Part shown: positions 26,180 to 34,950 of the stretch, piece by piece
Layout: the number at the start of each line of letters is the position of its first letter
Position numbering within the stretch: the first letter of the stretch is position 1
Assembly (NCBI GenBank): GCA_947037125.1
Contig: CAMQTJ010000010.1
Coordinates: 1-50,609, forward strand
Direction: 5' to 3'
Source of the DNA: an uncultured Holdemania sp.
GTDB lineage: Bacteria; Bacillota_I; Bacilli_A; Erysipelotrichales; Erysipelotrichaceae
Length of the DNA stretch: 50,609 nt
Position numbers and translations under genes: made by a program
Notes under the pieces: generated by a model
Databases searched by the model: none
Seen by the model: the letters and a program-made list of their open reading frames with translations, nothing else
What the model was told of the DNA's origin: nothing

Positions 26180-26529
26180 TAGCTCATCCGCCTACTCATT
26201 TTTTTACTTATGATTTTATAATCCAATCCGATCAATTTAATCACAACTTTATTAGAAACAATTATTTCATACTTATAAAAACTATCATCAATCTTAACTT
26301 CATTTATTTGATAGCTTACATCAGGATATTTAATTGTATGCTTTAAAATAATTGCATTAATTTCATCCATATCATAAACATCATCATATCCCTCAACACA
26401 ATCAATTGCATACATAACAATACTATTACAACGAGCATACGCCATTGAAAAATTAAGGAGTTGAGGAATAAAGAAGACCATAAAAGTGAAAACTATCAAC
26501 ATACCATATATTTGTATAGCCCCCTTCAT
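26176..26529 (-). CDS. TadE-like pseudopilin
   Basis: 117 residues starting MKGAIQIYGMLIVFTF: a short basic N-terminus and one hydrophobic helix (about 4-28), then a small soluble domain (CVEGYDDVYDMDEINAII, ISKKM). This is the size and layout of TadE/TadF minor pilins, though the usual prepilin glutamate context is not clear. The ATG at 26529 overlaps the TadC stop (TAATG); the longer frame to 26589 would run inside tadC. Confidence 0.6.
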   Translation of the reverse strand: MKGAIQIYGMLIVFTFMVFFIPQLLNFSMAYARCNSIVMYAIDCVEGYDDVYDMDEINAIILKHTIKYPDVSYQINEVKIDDSFYKYEIIVSNKVVIKLIGLDYKIISKKMSRRMSY

Positions 26530-27290
26530 TAAGCAAGACCTGACAAATCCATTTTTGTAATAAACATAATAATAACCATACCTATCCATAAAAAATTAAT
26601 CCATGGTATTAATTGTTGTTTTCCAAGCATATTATCAAATTGCATTTTCCTTGCACTTTTAACTTTATCACTCGCAATCTTAGCTAGTGATGTTATTATT
26701 ACATCTTTATTTTCACAGGTTATTGAAATACTATATAAAGTACGCATAATTCGTTTAATATCATCCACTTGATCAAACTTATCAGCAAAATCTAAATAAG
26801 GCTGTAGCCCAATTCTTTTACCGCTATGAGCATCTTGCACTAGTATTAAAAGGTCTTGTTTAAAGATATCAGGAGAATTATCAATTGACTTATATATTGC
26901 ATTAATTACAGGATAATCTAAAACTAATATACATAAATTATTTAAAAAATAAGGAAAGTCAATTACTGCCTGATTAAGTTTAACTTTATATTTATTTAAC
27001 TGGATAAAATATTGTATTTTAAATATCACAATAAATATTATAATCAGTGAAATATAATTAAGACTATTTATTTTATCAATATTTAATAATATATATATGC
27101 TACAAGCAAAAAAGCTAAAGAAATAACGCTGTTTAATAATTTGATTCACATCTTTATTAGTAGTATGTTGTACTATAAAATAATAATTTTTTTCAATTAA
27201 AATTTTACTTATAGATCCAACATTTAAAATCACATCATTGTAATTTGTATTTATTAACCATATTAATATAATCATAATTACTATAATCAT
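26529..27290 (-). CDS. TadC-like pilus assembly membrane protein (T2SSF domain)
   Basis: 253 residues. An N-terminal membrane helix, two more near 80-110, a helical cytosolic region (QAVIDFPYFLNNLCILVLDY, SGKRIGLQPYLDFADKFD, IKRIMRTLYSISITCEN) typical of the T2SSF domain, and a final membrane helix. TadC pairs with TadB as the inner-membrane platform moved by the ATPase. The ATG at 27290 overlaps the tadB TGA (TGATG), with AGGAG just ahead. Confidence 0.72.
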   Translation of the reverse strand: MIIVIMIILIWLINTNYNDVILNVGSISKILIEKNYYFIVQHTTNKDVNQIIKQRYFFSFFACSIYILLNIDKINSLNYISLIIIFIVIFKIQYFIQLNKYKVKLNQAVIDFPYFLNNLCILVLDYPVINAIYKSIDNSPDIFKQDLLILVQDAHSGKRIGLQPYLDFADKFDQVDDIKRIMRTLYSISITCENKDVIITSLAKIASDKVKSARKMQFDNMLGKQQLIPWINFLWIGMVIIMFITKMDLSGLA

Positions 27291-28171
27291 CAAGTTCTCC
27301 TTTCCTTTAAATTATTCATTTTATTACAATAGATTTCATAAAAGTACACAGTAAAGATATTTAATAAATAAAAGATGAAAATAATAATTTGTGTACTATT
27401 ATCACTTTGTAACATTTGAGTATCATTAAACATAGCCTTTATTATATATACTGCAAAAAAATCTAAAAACATCATAAAATAATATGCCTTTTGATTTGCT
27501 GCTTTATTTAATTTAAAATTACTAATCATTAATTCATAATCTTCAATATCATGATATAAAAAATCATATAGATTATTATTAATAGTTCCATATTTCAGTT
27601 TACCTTTTAGTAAAATATGAAGATTTTTGATACAAGTATGTCTATATTTAGACTCAATATTGTCTAATGCCTTATCAAAATCACTTGTCTTATCAATATA
27701 TTTAATTGCATCACACAAGTCCTTTTTTAATGGATTAGAAACATTATTAACACATTCATTAAGGATGTTGTATACAGTCTTTTCTTCTTTTAAAAAGATA
27801 ATTGAACTTTGAGTATAACTAAAAATATTACTTTCAATAAATTCATCAAATCGTGATTTAAAATTTAAGTATTGAATATATGGAAATAGAAATAAACATA
27901 TTATTAGTAATATTAAAGTATAAAACAGATTATTTATAGTGAAATAAAATGTAGTACCTAAAACAAGAGTCAAGATTGTACAATTAATTAAATATTTGCG
28001 ATTACTATATTCAATTCCAATAATTTTAAATTTAATTTTCATACTAATAAAAGTTAAATCTATTATTTTATTAATAATTTTATATTTACATAAATTATTA
28101 TAGTCCATAGCATTAAAATTAAGATTAATTAAAACCAATGTAAATATAATTAAAATAGTGATAATTACCAT
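27290..28171 (-). CDS. TadB-like pilus assembly membrane protein
   Basis: 293 residues with N-terminal hydrophobic segments (about 1-18, 58-75 and 78-100), a cytosolic helical part (FDEFIESNIFSYTQSSIIFLKEEKTVYNILNECV) and two C-terminal membrane helices. The layout and place after the ATPase identify it as TadB. The ATG overlaps the ATPase stop by seven bases. Confidence 0.72.
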   Translation of the reverse strand: MVIITILIIFTLVLINLNFNAMDYNNLCKYKIINKIIDLTFISMKIKFKIIGIEYSNRKYLINCTILTLVLGTTFYFTINNLFYTLILLIICLFLFPYIQYLNFKSRFDEFIESNIFSYTQSSIIFLKEEKTVYNILNECVNNVSNPLKKDLCDAIKYIDKTSDFDKALDNIESKYRHTCIKNLHILLKGKLKYGTINNNLYDFLYHDIEDYELMISNFKLNKAANQKAYYFMMFLDFFAVYIIKAMFNDTQMLQSDNSTQIIIFIFYLLNIFTVYFYEIYCNKMNNLKERRT

Positions 28172-29196
28172 TGAATACCTCGCAGTTTATTCTCTAAAAA
28201 ACTTGTTAAATTATCTGAAAAAGGTATTGTTTCTTTATTAAGTTGGTAAATCAAACGATCACTAATTTGATTAGTCTGATTATCAAACATAAATTCTGTA
28301 ATACTATAAACAAATCTTTTTGTTCCATTAGATGTATTTATTTTATCTAAATACACCACTAAATCAACAAGTGAGTAAACCCTTTTTTGTAAAGATTCAT
28401 AGGTTTCATTATCATCAATCATTTGTTTAATCCGAGATACAACACTTTGTGCACCTCTAGCATGCATTGTTGTTATTACACTATGCCCAGATGACATAGC
28501 ATCTAATAAGTCCTTAACTTCAATGCCACGAGCTTCTTGCAAGAAAATTCTTTCTACATTTAAACGTAAAGACATTGCAATTAATTTACGATAATCAAAA
28601 TTAGGCCTAATCCTAAAAGACGTAACTGATGCTTTAGGATTTATTTTTTTTATATTAAATTCTAAACTATCTTCAATAGTTACAATGACATCTAATGGAT
28701 TTATATATTGAGCCAAAAACTTAACTAGCTCCGTTTTACCACATCCTGTTTCACCAATAAATAAGATATTAGCCTTACCACTTGTCGCCATAATTAATTG
28801 ATCCAATGCACTTTTAGTGATATATCCACTACTTAATAGTTGATCATATTTTAAATAGGCTTTTTTTTGAATTTTTCTTATTGCCATAGTAATACCATCA
28901 ACTGATAGATATTCATGAACAATAGCAATTCGATAATCACAATTAACTGATTGAATATCACCCTCTAAATTAGGGTTGGTAGGGTTAAATTCTTTACCCA
29001 TTTTGTTGGCAATTTGTAAGGCTATCTTATTTAAGCTGATTTGATCAATTTTTTTAATGTCTTTATAATGTCCTAAAGTATTTGAAGTAACCCATATTTC
29101 AGTCTTGTTTTTGCAGCTTATATCTGTGACATCATCACGATTTATAAGGTCTGTAAGCACATTAAAATCAATAATATCAAATAAATTTTTATTCAT
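28165..29196 (-). CDS. TadA/CpaF-type secretion ATPase
   Basis: 343 residues, shorter than most CpaF proteins because the N-terminal domain is short. It carries Walker A GETGCGKTE (148-156), an Asp box IEDSLEF, Walker B-like VERIFLQEARG with the catalytic Glu, and a His box SGHSVITTMHARG. It is a hexameric ATPase that drives pilus assembly at the inner face of the membrane. Walker A ends in KTE rather than the usual KTT. Overlaps both neighbours. Confidence 0.92.
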   Translation of the reverse strand: MNKNLFDIIDFNVLTDLINRDDVTDISCKNKTEIWVTSNTLGHYKDIKKIDQISLNKIALQIANKMGKEFNPTNPNLEGDIQSVNCDYRIAIVHEYLSVDGITMAIRKIQKKAYLKYDQLLSSGYITKSALDQLIMATSGKANILFIGETGCGKTELVKFLAQYINPLDVIVTIEDSLEFNIKKINPKASVTSFRIRPNFDYRKLIAMSLRLNVERIFLQEARGIEVKDLLDAMSSGHSVITTMHARGAQSVVSRIKQMIDDNETYESLQKRVYSLVDLVVYLDKINTSNGTKRFVYSITEFMFDNQTNQISDRLIYQLNKETIPFSDNLTSFLENKLRGIQW

Positions 29197-29971
29197 TATC
29201 TGTGCTCTTTACTAATATAACATCAATGGAGTTCCCTAAAATAATTTGTTTCATTTTTTCTAAATCATAATAATTATTAGTTACACTCTCATTTAAATTG
29301 TCATAAGAAATGATTGGCGACACATAACCTAAGGCCTTTGCAACATTCACAATATGTGCATCCTCTTGCTTTAATGCAACAACAATTACATCAGTTTCAA
29401 AAGCATCTCCATTCATCGAAAATCCATCTTTATCCTTTACATCAATTACTCTTGCACTTTTTACTATTTGTCCATAAACAATAATATTTTCATTACTGTT
29501 ATAACTCGTGGCATCTCCTTGATAATATAAATCAACATTGTGTCCTACTATAATAGAATTTGCATATGATGATTTTATATCGGCATCAATTTGAACTGCA
29601 ACTTCTCCACTATTTAATTTATATATTGATGAATCACTTATTTCTGATTCTTCTGTTAGTAATTCAGTATAAAACATTGAATTTTGTGCAACTGAATTAA
29701 ATATTTCAACGCGCTTATTAATAATTTTATCCACATCAACTATATAAAAAGGATCTTTTAAATGTTGACAAACCTCAAGATAATCAATGTCATCAACTGT
29801 AATTAATTGTCCTGATTTTAAATGTTTATTTGCTACAGGAACTAAAATTAAATCCAAGCTTTTATTAACTGCAGCATTATAGGTATAAATTGTTGTAATA
29901 CATAAAATTATACACATAATAAAGCTTAAAACGATTTTATTTTTATTAAAAAAAGTCATTATTTTATTCAT
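29189..29971 (-). CDS. CpaB/RcpC-like SAF-domain protein
   Basis: 260 residues: a membrane helix (about 12-32), then a SAF-type domain at about 42-120 (LVPVANKHLKSGQLITVDDIDYLEV, INKRVEIFNSVAQN) and a second beta-rich region (DADIKSSYANSIIVGHNVDLYY). CpaB/RcpC lies in the periplasmic or wall space in Tad systems; in Gram-positives, without a secretin, its role is unclear. It overlaps the genes on either side by eight bases. Confidence 0.8.
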   Translation of the reverse strand: MNKIMTFFNKNKIVLSFIMCIILCITTIYTYNAAVNKSLDLILVPVANKHLKSGQLITVDDIDYLEVCQHLKDPFYIVDVDKIINKRVEIFNSVAQNSMFYTELLTEESEISDSSIYKLNSGEVAVQIDADIKSSYANSIIVGHNVDLYYQGDATSYNSNENIIVYGQIVKSARVIDVKDKDGFSMNGDAFETDVIVVALKQEDAHIVNVAKALGYVSPIISYDNLNESVTNNYYDLEKMKQIILGNSIDVILVKSTDNE

Positions 29972-30365
29972 CTTTTATACCTTCTATAATTACTACATTT
30001 TCATATTTATTTACAAGCTTTTGATCACTCATTAGCTTATCACTATAACTCTTAACATTCACAGCAATAGCTGCAGGTTCACTATTAACATCAACAATTT
30101 TTATTTGATATTTTATATTTAAATCACTGTTATACTCAAAATTATCTTTATAATTTTCATTGATATCTTTAGTATCCATAGAAAAATTTTGATTTACAAT
30201 TATATCACCAATATTTAAATTGTCCTCTAATGTTGTAATCTGTGTTTGTCTTACACAATCAAATACATCACTATTCATAATAATTGATTTATTTAAGTTT
30301 AATGAAATATATAACATAAATAATCCAATAATAATTAGTGCGTATATTTTAATTGAACCTGCCAT
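29964..30365 (-). CDS. Single-span pilus-locus protein, pseudopilin-like
   Basis: 133 residues: MAGSIKIYALIIIGLFML gives one N-terminal membrane helix (about 5-24), followed by a soluble domain of about 105 residues without recognised motifs. Its start is the base right after the stop of the pilin candidate (TAGATG). Position and topology fit a TadE/TadF-like minor pilin or assembly factor; sequence support is weak. Confidence 0.55.
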   Translation of the reverse strand: MAGSIKIYALIIIGLFMLYISLNLNKSIIMNSDVFDCVRQTQITTLEDNLNIGDIIVNQNFSMDTKDINENYKDNFEYNSDLNIKYQIKIVDVNSEPAAIAVNVKSYSDKLMSDQKLVNKYENVVIIEGIKDE

Positions 30366-30515
30366 CTAATTACCTAAATTTGCGATATTTTCCATCTGTG
30401 TATTAATATTTTCATTAATAGAACCTATAAACCCTCCTTTAAGTGCAACAATTAATGCACCAATTAAAACAACTGACAAAATAAATCCTCCGTACTCTTG
30501 TAATATTTCTTTCAT
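30366..30515 (-). CDS. Flp-like pilin candidate, 49 residues
   Basis: A small frame from ATG 30515 (GGAAAGGTAAAATAAA ahead) to TAG 30368-30366: a short polar start with E7-Y8, then GGFILSVVLIGALIVALKGG as one hydrophobic helix (about 9-28) and a polar tail. Size, EY before the helix and its place as first gene of the Tad-like operon fit an Flp major pilin. The usual prepilin cleavage glycine before the EY is not seen and no prepilin peptidase gene is present in the window. Confidence 0.65.
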   Translation of the reverse strand: MKEILQEYGGFILSVVLIGALIVALKGGFIGSINENINTQMENIANLGN

Positions 30516-30561
30516 TTTATTTTACCTTTCCGCATTTAGCTAATTACTTATACACCATAGA

Positions 30562-30592
30562 AAAAATAATCCTAAAATATAGGATTATTTTT
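30562..30592 (-). terminator. Terminator between the symporter and the pilus operon
   Basis: AAAAATAATCCTA/TAGGATTATTTTT, a 13-base stem with a 5-base loop and flanking A/T runs, ten bases past the symporter stop on the minus strand. The pilus operon therefore needs its own promoter between 30516 and 30561; a TGTATAAG extended -10 box is visible there on the minus strand. Confidence 0.85.
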
Positions 30593-30601
30593 CATATTAT
30601 T

Positions 30602-32035
30602 TTATTTTCTAAGTTTAATAAATGCATCCGCCTTTTGATATTCTTCATCACTTTTAAAGATATAACTTACTACAAGATATATAATTAAAGATCCCAAAGC
30701 ACCTATAATAACTTGTTGTGTAGATTGTAATTCCCAAAATCTAGGTAAATTAATCCCTATTGTAATTATAAAGTTATATAAACAAAAGACACTACCATAA
30801 ATCATTGAAGCAAGAGCACCTTTACTATTACCTATTCTAAAGAAAAATCCTAAAATTAATGGTACAAATACTCCTGTAGTAATGATATCTGAAGCAATCC
30901 ATGAAACACTTAATATTGATTGAACTCTAAGTGATATCAGTACTGCAACAATAGTTACAACAAGAGTTGATAGTTGACTATATCTTAATTTTTTCTTTTC
31001 ATCTTTTTCATCATTTAAATCTACAGACAAAGTCATTGCAGCTGTATTAATTAATGAATCAGTTGTCGACATAATAGCAGCAGAAATTCCTACAAATACA
31101 ATAGCACCTAAAAAGGGATTCATATAATCTTGAATAATTGCTAAAACAACTCCCCCAACAGGCATTGTATCATAAATAACAAAGGCTGCCATACCTGTAA
31201 ATACTACCATTAAATAAAGTGGTATATAAGCGAAAAAACTCATAATTGTCATTTTTTGCGCATCTTTTATATTTTTTGCCGCTGAAATTCTTTGCCATAC
31301 ATTAGCTTGTATCATCCAAGCACAACCAAATGTAATTATGTATGTTAAATATTTTGATACGCCACTAAAAACATTAGTATAGTCACTTAATCCTTGTTGT
31401 TGTGCCTTCATTGCAATTCCACTAAATCCATCAGCATAAAACATTGCTATACAAAAGATTACAATAGCTGACACAAGTAATAAAACAAATTGAATAATAT
31501 CAGTGATAACTACACCTCTAAATCCACCAAACATTGAATAAATTAAGATAATTGAAGTTCCAACTATAACAGCAAATTCATAATTTAAGCCTAAGTATGT
31601 ACCAAAGAAGTCACCCAAAGCTACCATTTGTGATGCCGCTGTTATTGTCATAAATACTACAATTAATGCCGACAACATTTTTGAAACTGTTTTGTTATAA
31701 CGTTCTTTCATCATTTGACCCTGTGTTAAATAATTTACTTTTCTGATCATTTTTGCCATTAAAATCATTAAAAAAGATGAAATTAATACAGGTGCTCCAT
31801 AATACCAAAAGGCACTAATACCTTCGACATACGCTAAATCAGCTGTAGAAATTGCTGAACCTGCACCCCACCATGATGCAATAAATGTTATTGATAAAGC
31901 CCAAAATGGTATTGTTCTTCCCCCAAAGAAATAATCTAAAACATTGTTATTTTTTTTCTCTTTAGATACTGCAAATAACAGTATTCCAAAATAAAGAATT
32001 AATCCTAAAATTGATATTATTTGTAAAGTTGACAT
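30602..32035 (-). CDS. Sodium:solute symporter (SSS family)
   Basis: 477 residues with about thirteen membrane segments. The N-terminal pattern NNNVLDYFFGGRTIPFWALSITFIASWWG and the segment FGGFRGVVITDIIQF are characteristic of SSS transporters (sodium site helices 1 and 5). Helix 8 has ISAAIMSTTDSLINTAA. The substrate is unknown. GGGAGAAAAAT precedes ATG. It is divergent from an HxlR regulator and both promoter regions hold a GTAACTTA-TTAC palindrome, so HxlR control is likely. Confidence 0.9.
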   Translation of the reverse strand: MSTLQIISILGLILYFGILLFAVSKEKKNNNVLDYFFGGRTIPFWALSITFIASWWGAGSAISTADLAYVEGISAFWYYGAPVLISSFLMILMAKMIRKVNYLTQGQMMKERYNKTVSKMLSALIVVFMTITAASQMVALGDFFGTYLGLNYEFAVIVGTSIILIYSMFGGFRGVVITDIIQFVLLLVSAIVIFCIAMFYADGFSGIAMKAQQQGLSDYTNVFSGVSKYLTYIITFGCAWMIQANVWQRISAAKNIKDAQKMTIMSFFAYIPLYLMVVFTGMAAFVIYDTMPVGGVVLAIIQDYMNPFLGAIVFVGISAAIMSTTDSLINTAAMTLSVDLNDEKDEKKKLRYSQLSTLVVTIVAVLISLRVQSILSVSWIASDIITTGVFVPLILGFFFRIGNSKGALASMIYGSVFCLYNFIITIGINLPRFWELQSTQQVIIGALGSLIIYLVVSYIFKSDEEYQKADAFIKLRK

Positions 32036-32082
32036 ATTTTTCTCCCATATTTCTCTTTAATTATACACTATTTTGCTACTAG

Positions 32083-32094
32083 GTAACTTATTAC
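32083..32094. promoter_or_regulatory. GTAA-CTTA-TTAC palindrome upstream of the symporter
   Basis: GTAACTTATTAC, 48 bases before the symporter ATG, nearly identical to the palindrome at 32213-32225. Confidence 0.45.
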
Positions 32095-32145
32095 GCTTTT
32101 TAATATAATGATTAATTGTTACAAATGTCGGTATTAAAGTATAAC

Positions 32146-32174
32146 TTGAATTTATTTATCACAAGTAATATAAT
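32146..32174 (+). promoter_or_regulatory. hxlR promoter
   Basis: TTGAAT (32146-32151), 17-base spacer and TATAAT (32169-32174), giving a leader of about 75 bases. Confidence 0.65.
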
Positions 32175-32212
32175 ATAATTAAGCATCCCATTTGTAAAGT
32201 AAGCACATATTA

Positions 32213-32225
32213 GTAACTTAGTTAC
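32213..32225. promoter_or_regulatory. GTAACT-T-AGTTAC palindrome in the hxlR leader
   Basis: Perfect 6-base arms around one base, within the predicted hxlR 5' leader; shares the core GTAACTTA...TTAC with 32083-32094. Confidence 0.5.
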
Positions 32226-32256
32226 AAAAAGATACATAGCAATTAAAGGAGTCTTT

Positions 32257-32592
32257 ATGACAAAAAAACAATTACCAGCATGTCCTGTAGAAACAACACT
32301 TTCACTGATAGGTGATAAATGGAAAATTTTAATAATTCGTGATTTATCAAGTGGCACTAAAAGATTTACTGAATTAAAAAATTCAATCGGTAGTGTTTCA
32401 CAAAAAGTATTAACTGCCCAACTAAAAACAATGGTTGAAAATGATTTAGTAATTCGTAAAGCATACGCCCAAGTTCCACCTAAAGTTGAATATTCACTTA
32501 CAAAAACTGGACATAGCTTACGACCTGTTCTTGATGCTTTAGCTATTTGGGGCATAGAATATCAAGCAAAAAATGAAATAGATGACAAATAA
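32257..32592 (+). CDS. HxlR family winged-helix regulator
   Basis: 111 residues. The start MTKKQLPACPVETTLSLIGDKW is typical of HxlR, with a conserved cysteine at position 9 that in HypR/YodB-like members senses electrophiles or disulfide stress. The winged helix has RDLSSGTKRFTELKNSI and SQKVLTAQLKTM; the wing is PPKVEYSLTKTG. AAAGGAG precedes the ATG. It is divergent from the symporter. Confidence 0.93.
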   Translation: MTKKQLPACPVETTLSLIGDKWKILIIRDLSSGTKRFTELKNSIGSVSQKVLTAQLKTMVENDLVIRKAYAQVPPKVEYSLTKTGHSLRPVLDALAIWGIEYQAKNEIDDK

Positions 32593-32618
32593 AAAGATGT
32601 TATTCACATCTTTTTTTA
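32592..32618 (+). terminator. hxlR terminator
   Basis: AAAGATGT/ACATCTTT stem, TATTC loop, then a T-run, directly after the stop. Confidence 0.9.
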
Positions 32619-32698
32619 TATCAATTTTTTCAATACTATTCAATAATATTAGATAATTTATACCAAAATAATTTAGTATTATAAATATATCAAATAAT

Positions 32699-33328
32699 TT
32701 AATTATAAATCACATTAACTGTAACTAAATAATCACCTTGTTGTAATTGTTTTTTTGTATGTTGATCTTGTTTATTAGTTGAAAAGTATGCTTTATCATT
32801 TTTTTTAAATTCATCCACAGTATATACAGTATACGCAATTGTGAACTGTTGGTTTACAGAAATATCATCCAATACTTTATTATGAATATTGCTTGATTGC
32901 CCTTTTAAATTCGCAGCATAACCACTTTGCTTCACATAAATTAATTCCTCACTTATATTCATATCATTTAAATAAAAGCTTTCACTATGAATAATTTTAT
33001 CATTTTGAATAAAGGCAACATATCCTTTTTCATTACTAAATCCTGTTGAGAAAATAAATTTTTTATTTGAATCATTATTAAATTCATCCAATTCCACATT
33101 AGCTATTTCATTACCTTGATAATCACTTACTTGCACATTTAGTTTTACACTATCAATGTTTGAACTAAATTCATAAGCAGCACCATCTAATCCACTTTCC
33201 TTTGCATTCACATCCGATAAAAGTATATTGATAATATTGCTTTTAGTACTGATAAGTTTAATGTTACTATTTAAAGAACAACCTAAAATAAATAATGATA
33301 TAAGTATTACTATTAGTATCTTTTTCAT
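32699..33328 (-). CDS. Lipoprotein of unknown function
   Basis: 209 residues. The N-terminus MKKILIVILISLFILGCS is a type II signal peptide with lipobox ILGC (Cys about 17). The mature part is beta-rich, with repeats of short strands (VKLNVQVSDYQGNEIANVELDEF, KGYVAFIQNDKIIHSESFYL), and ends in a polar segment. No domain recognised. AAGGAGATTAT precedes ATG. It is monocistronic. Confidence 0.8.
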   Translation of the reverse strand: MKKILIVILISLFILGCSLNSNIKLISTKSNIINILLSDVNAKESGLDGAAYEFSSNIDSVKLNVQVSDYQGNEIANVELDEFNNDSNKKFIFSTGFSNEKGYVAFIQNDKIIHSESFYLNDMNISEELIYVKQSGYAANLKGQSSNIHNKVLDDISVNQQFTIAYTVYTVDEFKKNDKAYFSTNKQDQHTKKQLQQGDYLVTVNVIYN

Positions 33329-33494
33329 ATAATCTCCTTGTTTGTATTTTTAGTATACCACTAACTTATTACTATTAATAGTTTTCTTATATATTTCACA
33401 CCAAATAGAATTCATGATATTGTCTTATATTTATTATTCAAATCATTTATTCATAAAATTTAGTAATACTAAAATCTATATATTTATTAACTAC

Positions 33495-33520
33495 AAAAAA
33501 AAGTGCCTATGCACTTTTTT
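33495..33520 (-). terminator. Terminator after the membrane XRE gene
   Basis: AAAAAAGTGC-CTAT-GCACTTTTTT; U-runs on both strands, 28 bases past the stop of the XRE gene. Confidence 0.85.
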
Positions 33521-33547
33521 ATCCACGCTACTTTAAATTATAGTTTC

Positions 33548-33904
33548 CTAATTATCATTACCATTAAGTAATTGATCTACTGTTATATTATATAACTTTG
33601 CAAGTGCTAAAAGATTTGTAGTGCTTGGTTCACAACTACCATTTTCCCACTTCGATACAGCTTGTCTTGTAACACCTATTGACTCAGCTACAAATTCTTG
33701 GGTGAATTTTTTGTTGTTTCTATGTTGCTTTAAAATTTCACTTAATTTACGTTTTCCAATAACTGTATTTTTTACTGAATTATTGTTTCTTAAATATTTT
33801 CTCATACATTCAATTATTAAATATAAAATATAGAAAATAAAACCATAAACAATTGTCGGAAGTATCATCAATGATAAATCCATCCAATTTATATTAATAT
33901 CCAT
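33548..33904 (-). CDS. Membrane-anchored XRE family regulator
   Basis: 118 residues. A hydrophobic helix (about 8-33, LSLMILPTIVYGFIFYILYLII) precedes a basic linker and a C-terminal XRE helix-turn-helix (about 55-115) with FTQEFVAESIGVTRQAVSKWENG and LLALAKLYNITVDQLL. The order membrane helix then HTH is the reverse of the common XRE-membrane layout. AAGGAGTGATATT precedes ATG. It may sense an envelope signal while bound to DNA (inference). Confidence 0.85.
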   Translation of the reverse strand: MDININWMDLSLMILPTIVYGFIFYILYLIIECMRKYLRNNNSVKNTVIGKRKLSEILKQHRNNKKFTQEFVAESIGVTRQAVSKWENGSCEPSTTNLLALAKLYNITVDQLLNGNDN

Positions 33905-33980
33905 AATATCACTCCTTAAGTAGTAATCTACCTAGTAAAATTATAACATATTATACAAGTTGCACCAGTAACTTATCTGT

Positions 33981-33993
33981 CAACTTTAAGTTG
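33981..33993. promoter_or_regulatory. CAACTT-T-AAGTTG palindrome upstream of the XRE gene
   Basis: Perfect 6-base arms, about 77 bases before the XRE ATG. A further GCAACTT copy lies nearer the gene, ahead of a TATAAT box. A possible autoregulatory site. Confidence 0.4.
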
Positions 33994-34014
33994 CTATGTA
34001 ATTAATTGAATATT

Positions 34015-34887
34015 TTAAACTTTTTTCTTACTTTTTTTCAATAATAAAGCTACTGATGTCATTATCAAAATACTACCGATGATTTGCATTAGACTTACAC
34101 TTTCGCTTAATAATACTACACTAAAAATCATTGCGGATACAGGTTCAAACATTGATAATAGACTTGCCAAAGAACTACCTATCACATTAATTCCCTCTTT
34201 TAATAGTATAACTGCAATAAACTGAGCTAGTATTGCAACTATCAACATTAACAAATACGATTCTATTGGTTGTACAAATATTATTTCATTCGTAAATATA
34301 TTTAAGATAAACAACACCATTGTAACTATCAATGCCAAATAAAAAGATAATTTGTATCCATGCATTTTCGACAATCCAAATTTATCTATACCTAATAGAT
34401 ATACAGCGAATGTTAATCCACTTATTAATGCCATAATAACACCTGTTAATTTTGTCATGTTATTTAAATTAATAAAACACATAATTCCTAATATTGAAAT
34501 TATTAATGATAAAAATTGTAGCCTTGTTATCTTCACTTTAAAAACTAAATAATGTGTAATTATTATAAATAGTGGATATAAAAAATGTAATGTAGTTGCT
34601 GTTCCAACGTCAATATAATTATAACTATTATACAGCAATAAGGTTGTAATAACAGAACCTGATAATGCAACAATAATAATATTTATTGCTTCTTTTAGAG
34701 TTAATCGAAATGAAATACTATTTTTAATCATAAGAAAAAAAAGTACTGGAACTACTAAAGCGCTCCTAAAGAAAGTTAAAGAATATGCATTGTTCCCCAT
34801 TTCATATGTATATGAACAAAATATAGGTGTTAATCCATATATTAACGCAGACATAATAACGCATATAATTGCTTTGTTTTTAGACAT
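34015..34887 (-). CDS. EamA/DMT family transporter
   Basis: 290 residues with ten membrane segments in two EamA repeats (about 5-135 and 150-285). SALIYGLTPIF, FFRSALVVPVL and the C-terminal FEPVSAMIFSVVLLSES are typical. DMT members export amino acids, sugars or drugs; the substrate is unknown. ATG 34887 has AAGGAGATTT ahead; the frame extends 15 codons upstream without a site. A terminator separates it from gnd. Confidence 0.9.
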   Translation of the reverse strand: MSKNKAIICVIMSALIYGLTPIFCSYTYEMGNNAYSLTFFRSALVVPVLFFLMIKNSISFRLTLKEAINIIIVALSGSVITTLLLYNSYNYIDVGTATTLHFLYPLFIIITHYLVFKVKITRLQFLSLIISILGIMCFINLNNMTKLTGVIMALISGLTFAVYLLGIDKFGLSKMHGYKLSFYLALIVTMVLFILNIFTNEIIFVQPIESYLLMLIVAILAQFIAVILLKEGINVIGSSLASLLSMFEPVSAMIFSVVLLSESVSLMQIIGSILIMTSVALLLKKSKKKV

Positions 34888-34920
34888 GTTTTTAAATCTC
34901 CTTATTAAATTAACATTAAT

Positions 34921-34950
34921 TAAAAAGCACAAATTAGATTTGCGCTTTTT
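34921..34950 (-). terminator. Terminator of the gluconate-type operon
   Basis: AAAAAGC-x-CAAAT/ATTTG-x-GCTTTTT with TAG loop, abutting the gnd stop codon. It ends the PTS-amidohydrolase-gnd transcript. Confidence 0.85.

Noticed and set aside
26176-30515. Type IV competence (Com) pilus
   Set aside because: The ATPase has CpaF-type boxes, two separate T2SSF proteins follow it and a SAF-domain CpaB-like protein is present, which fits Tad better than ComGA-ComGG.
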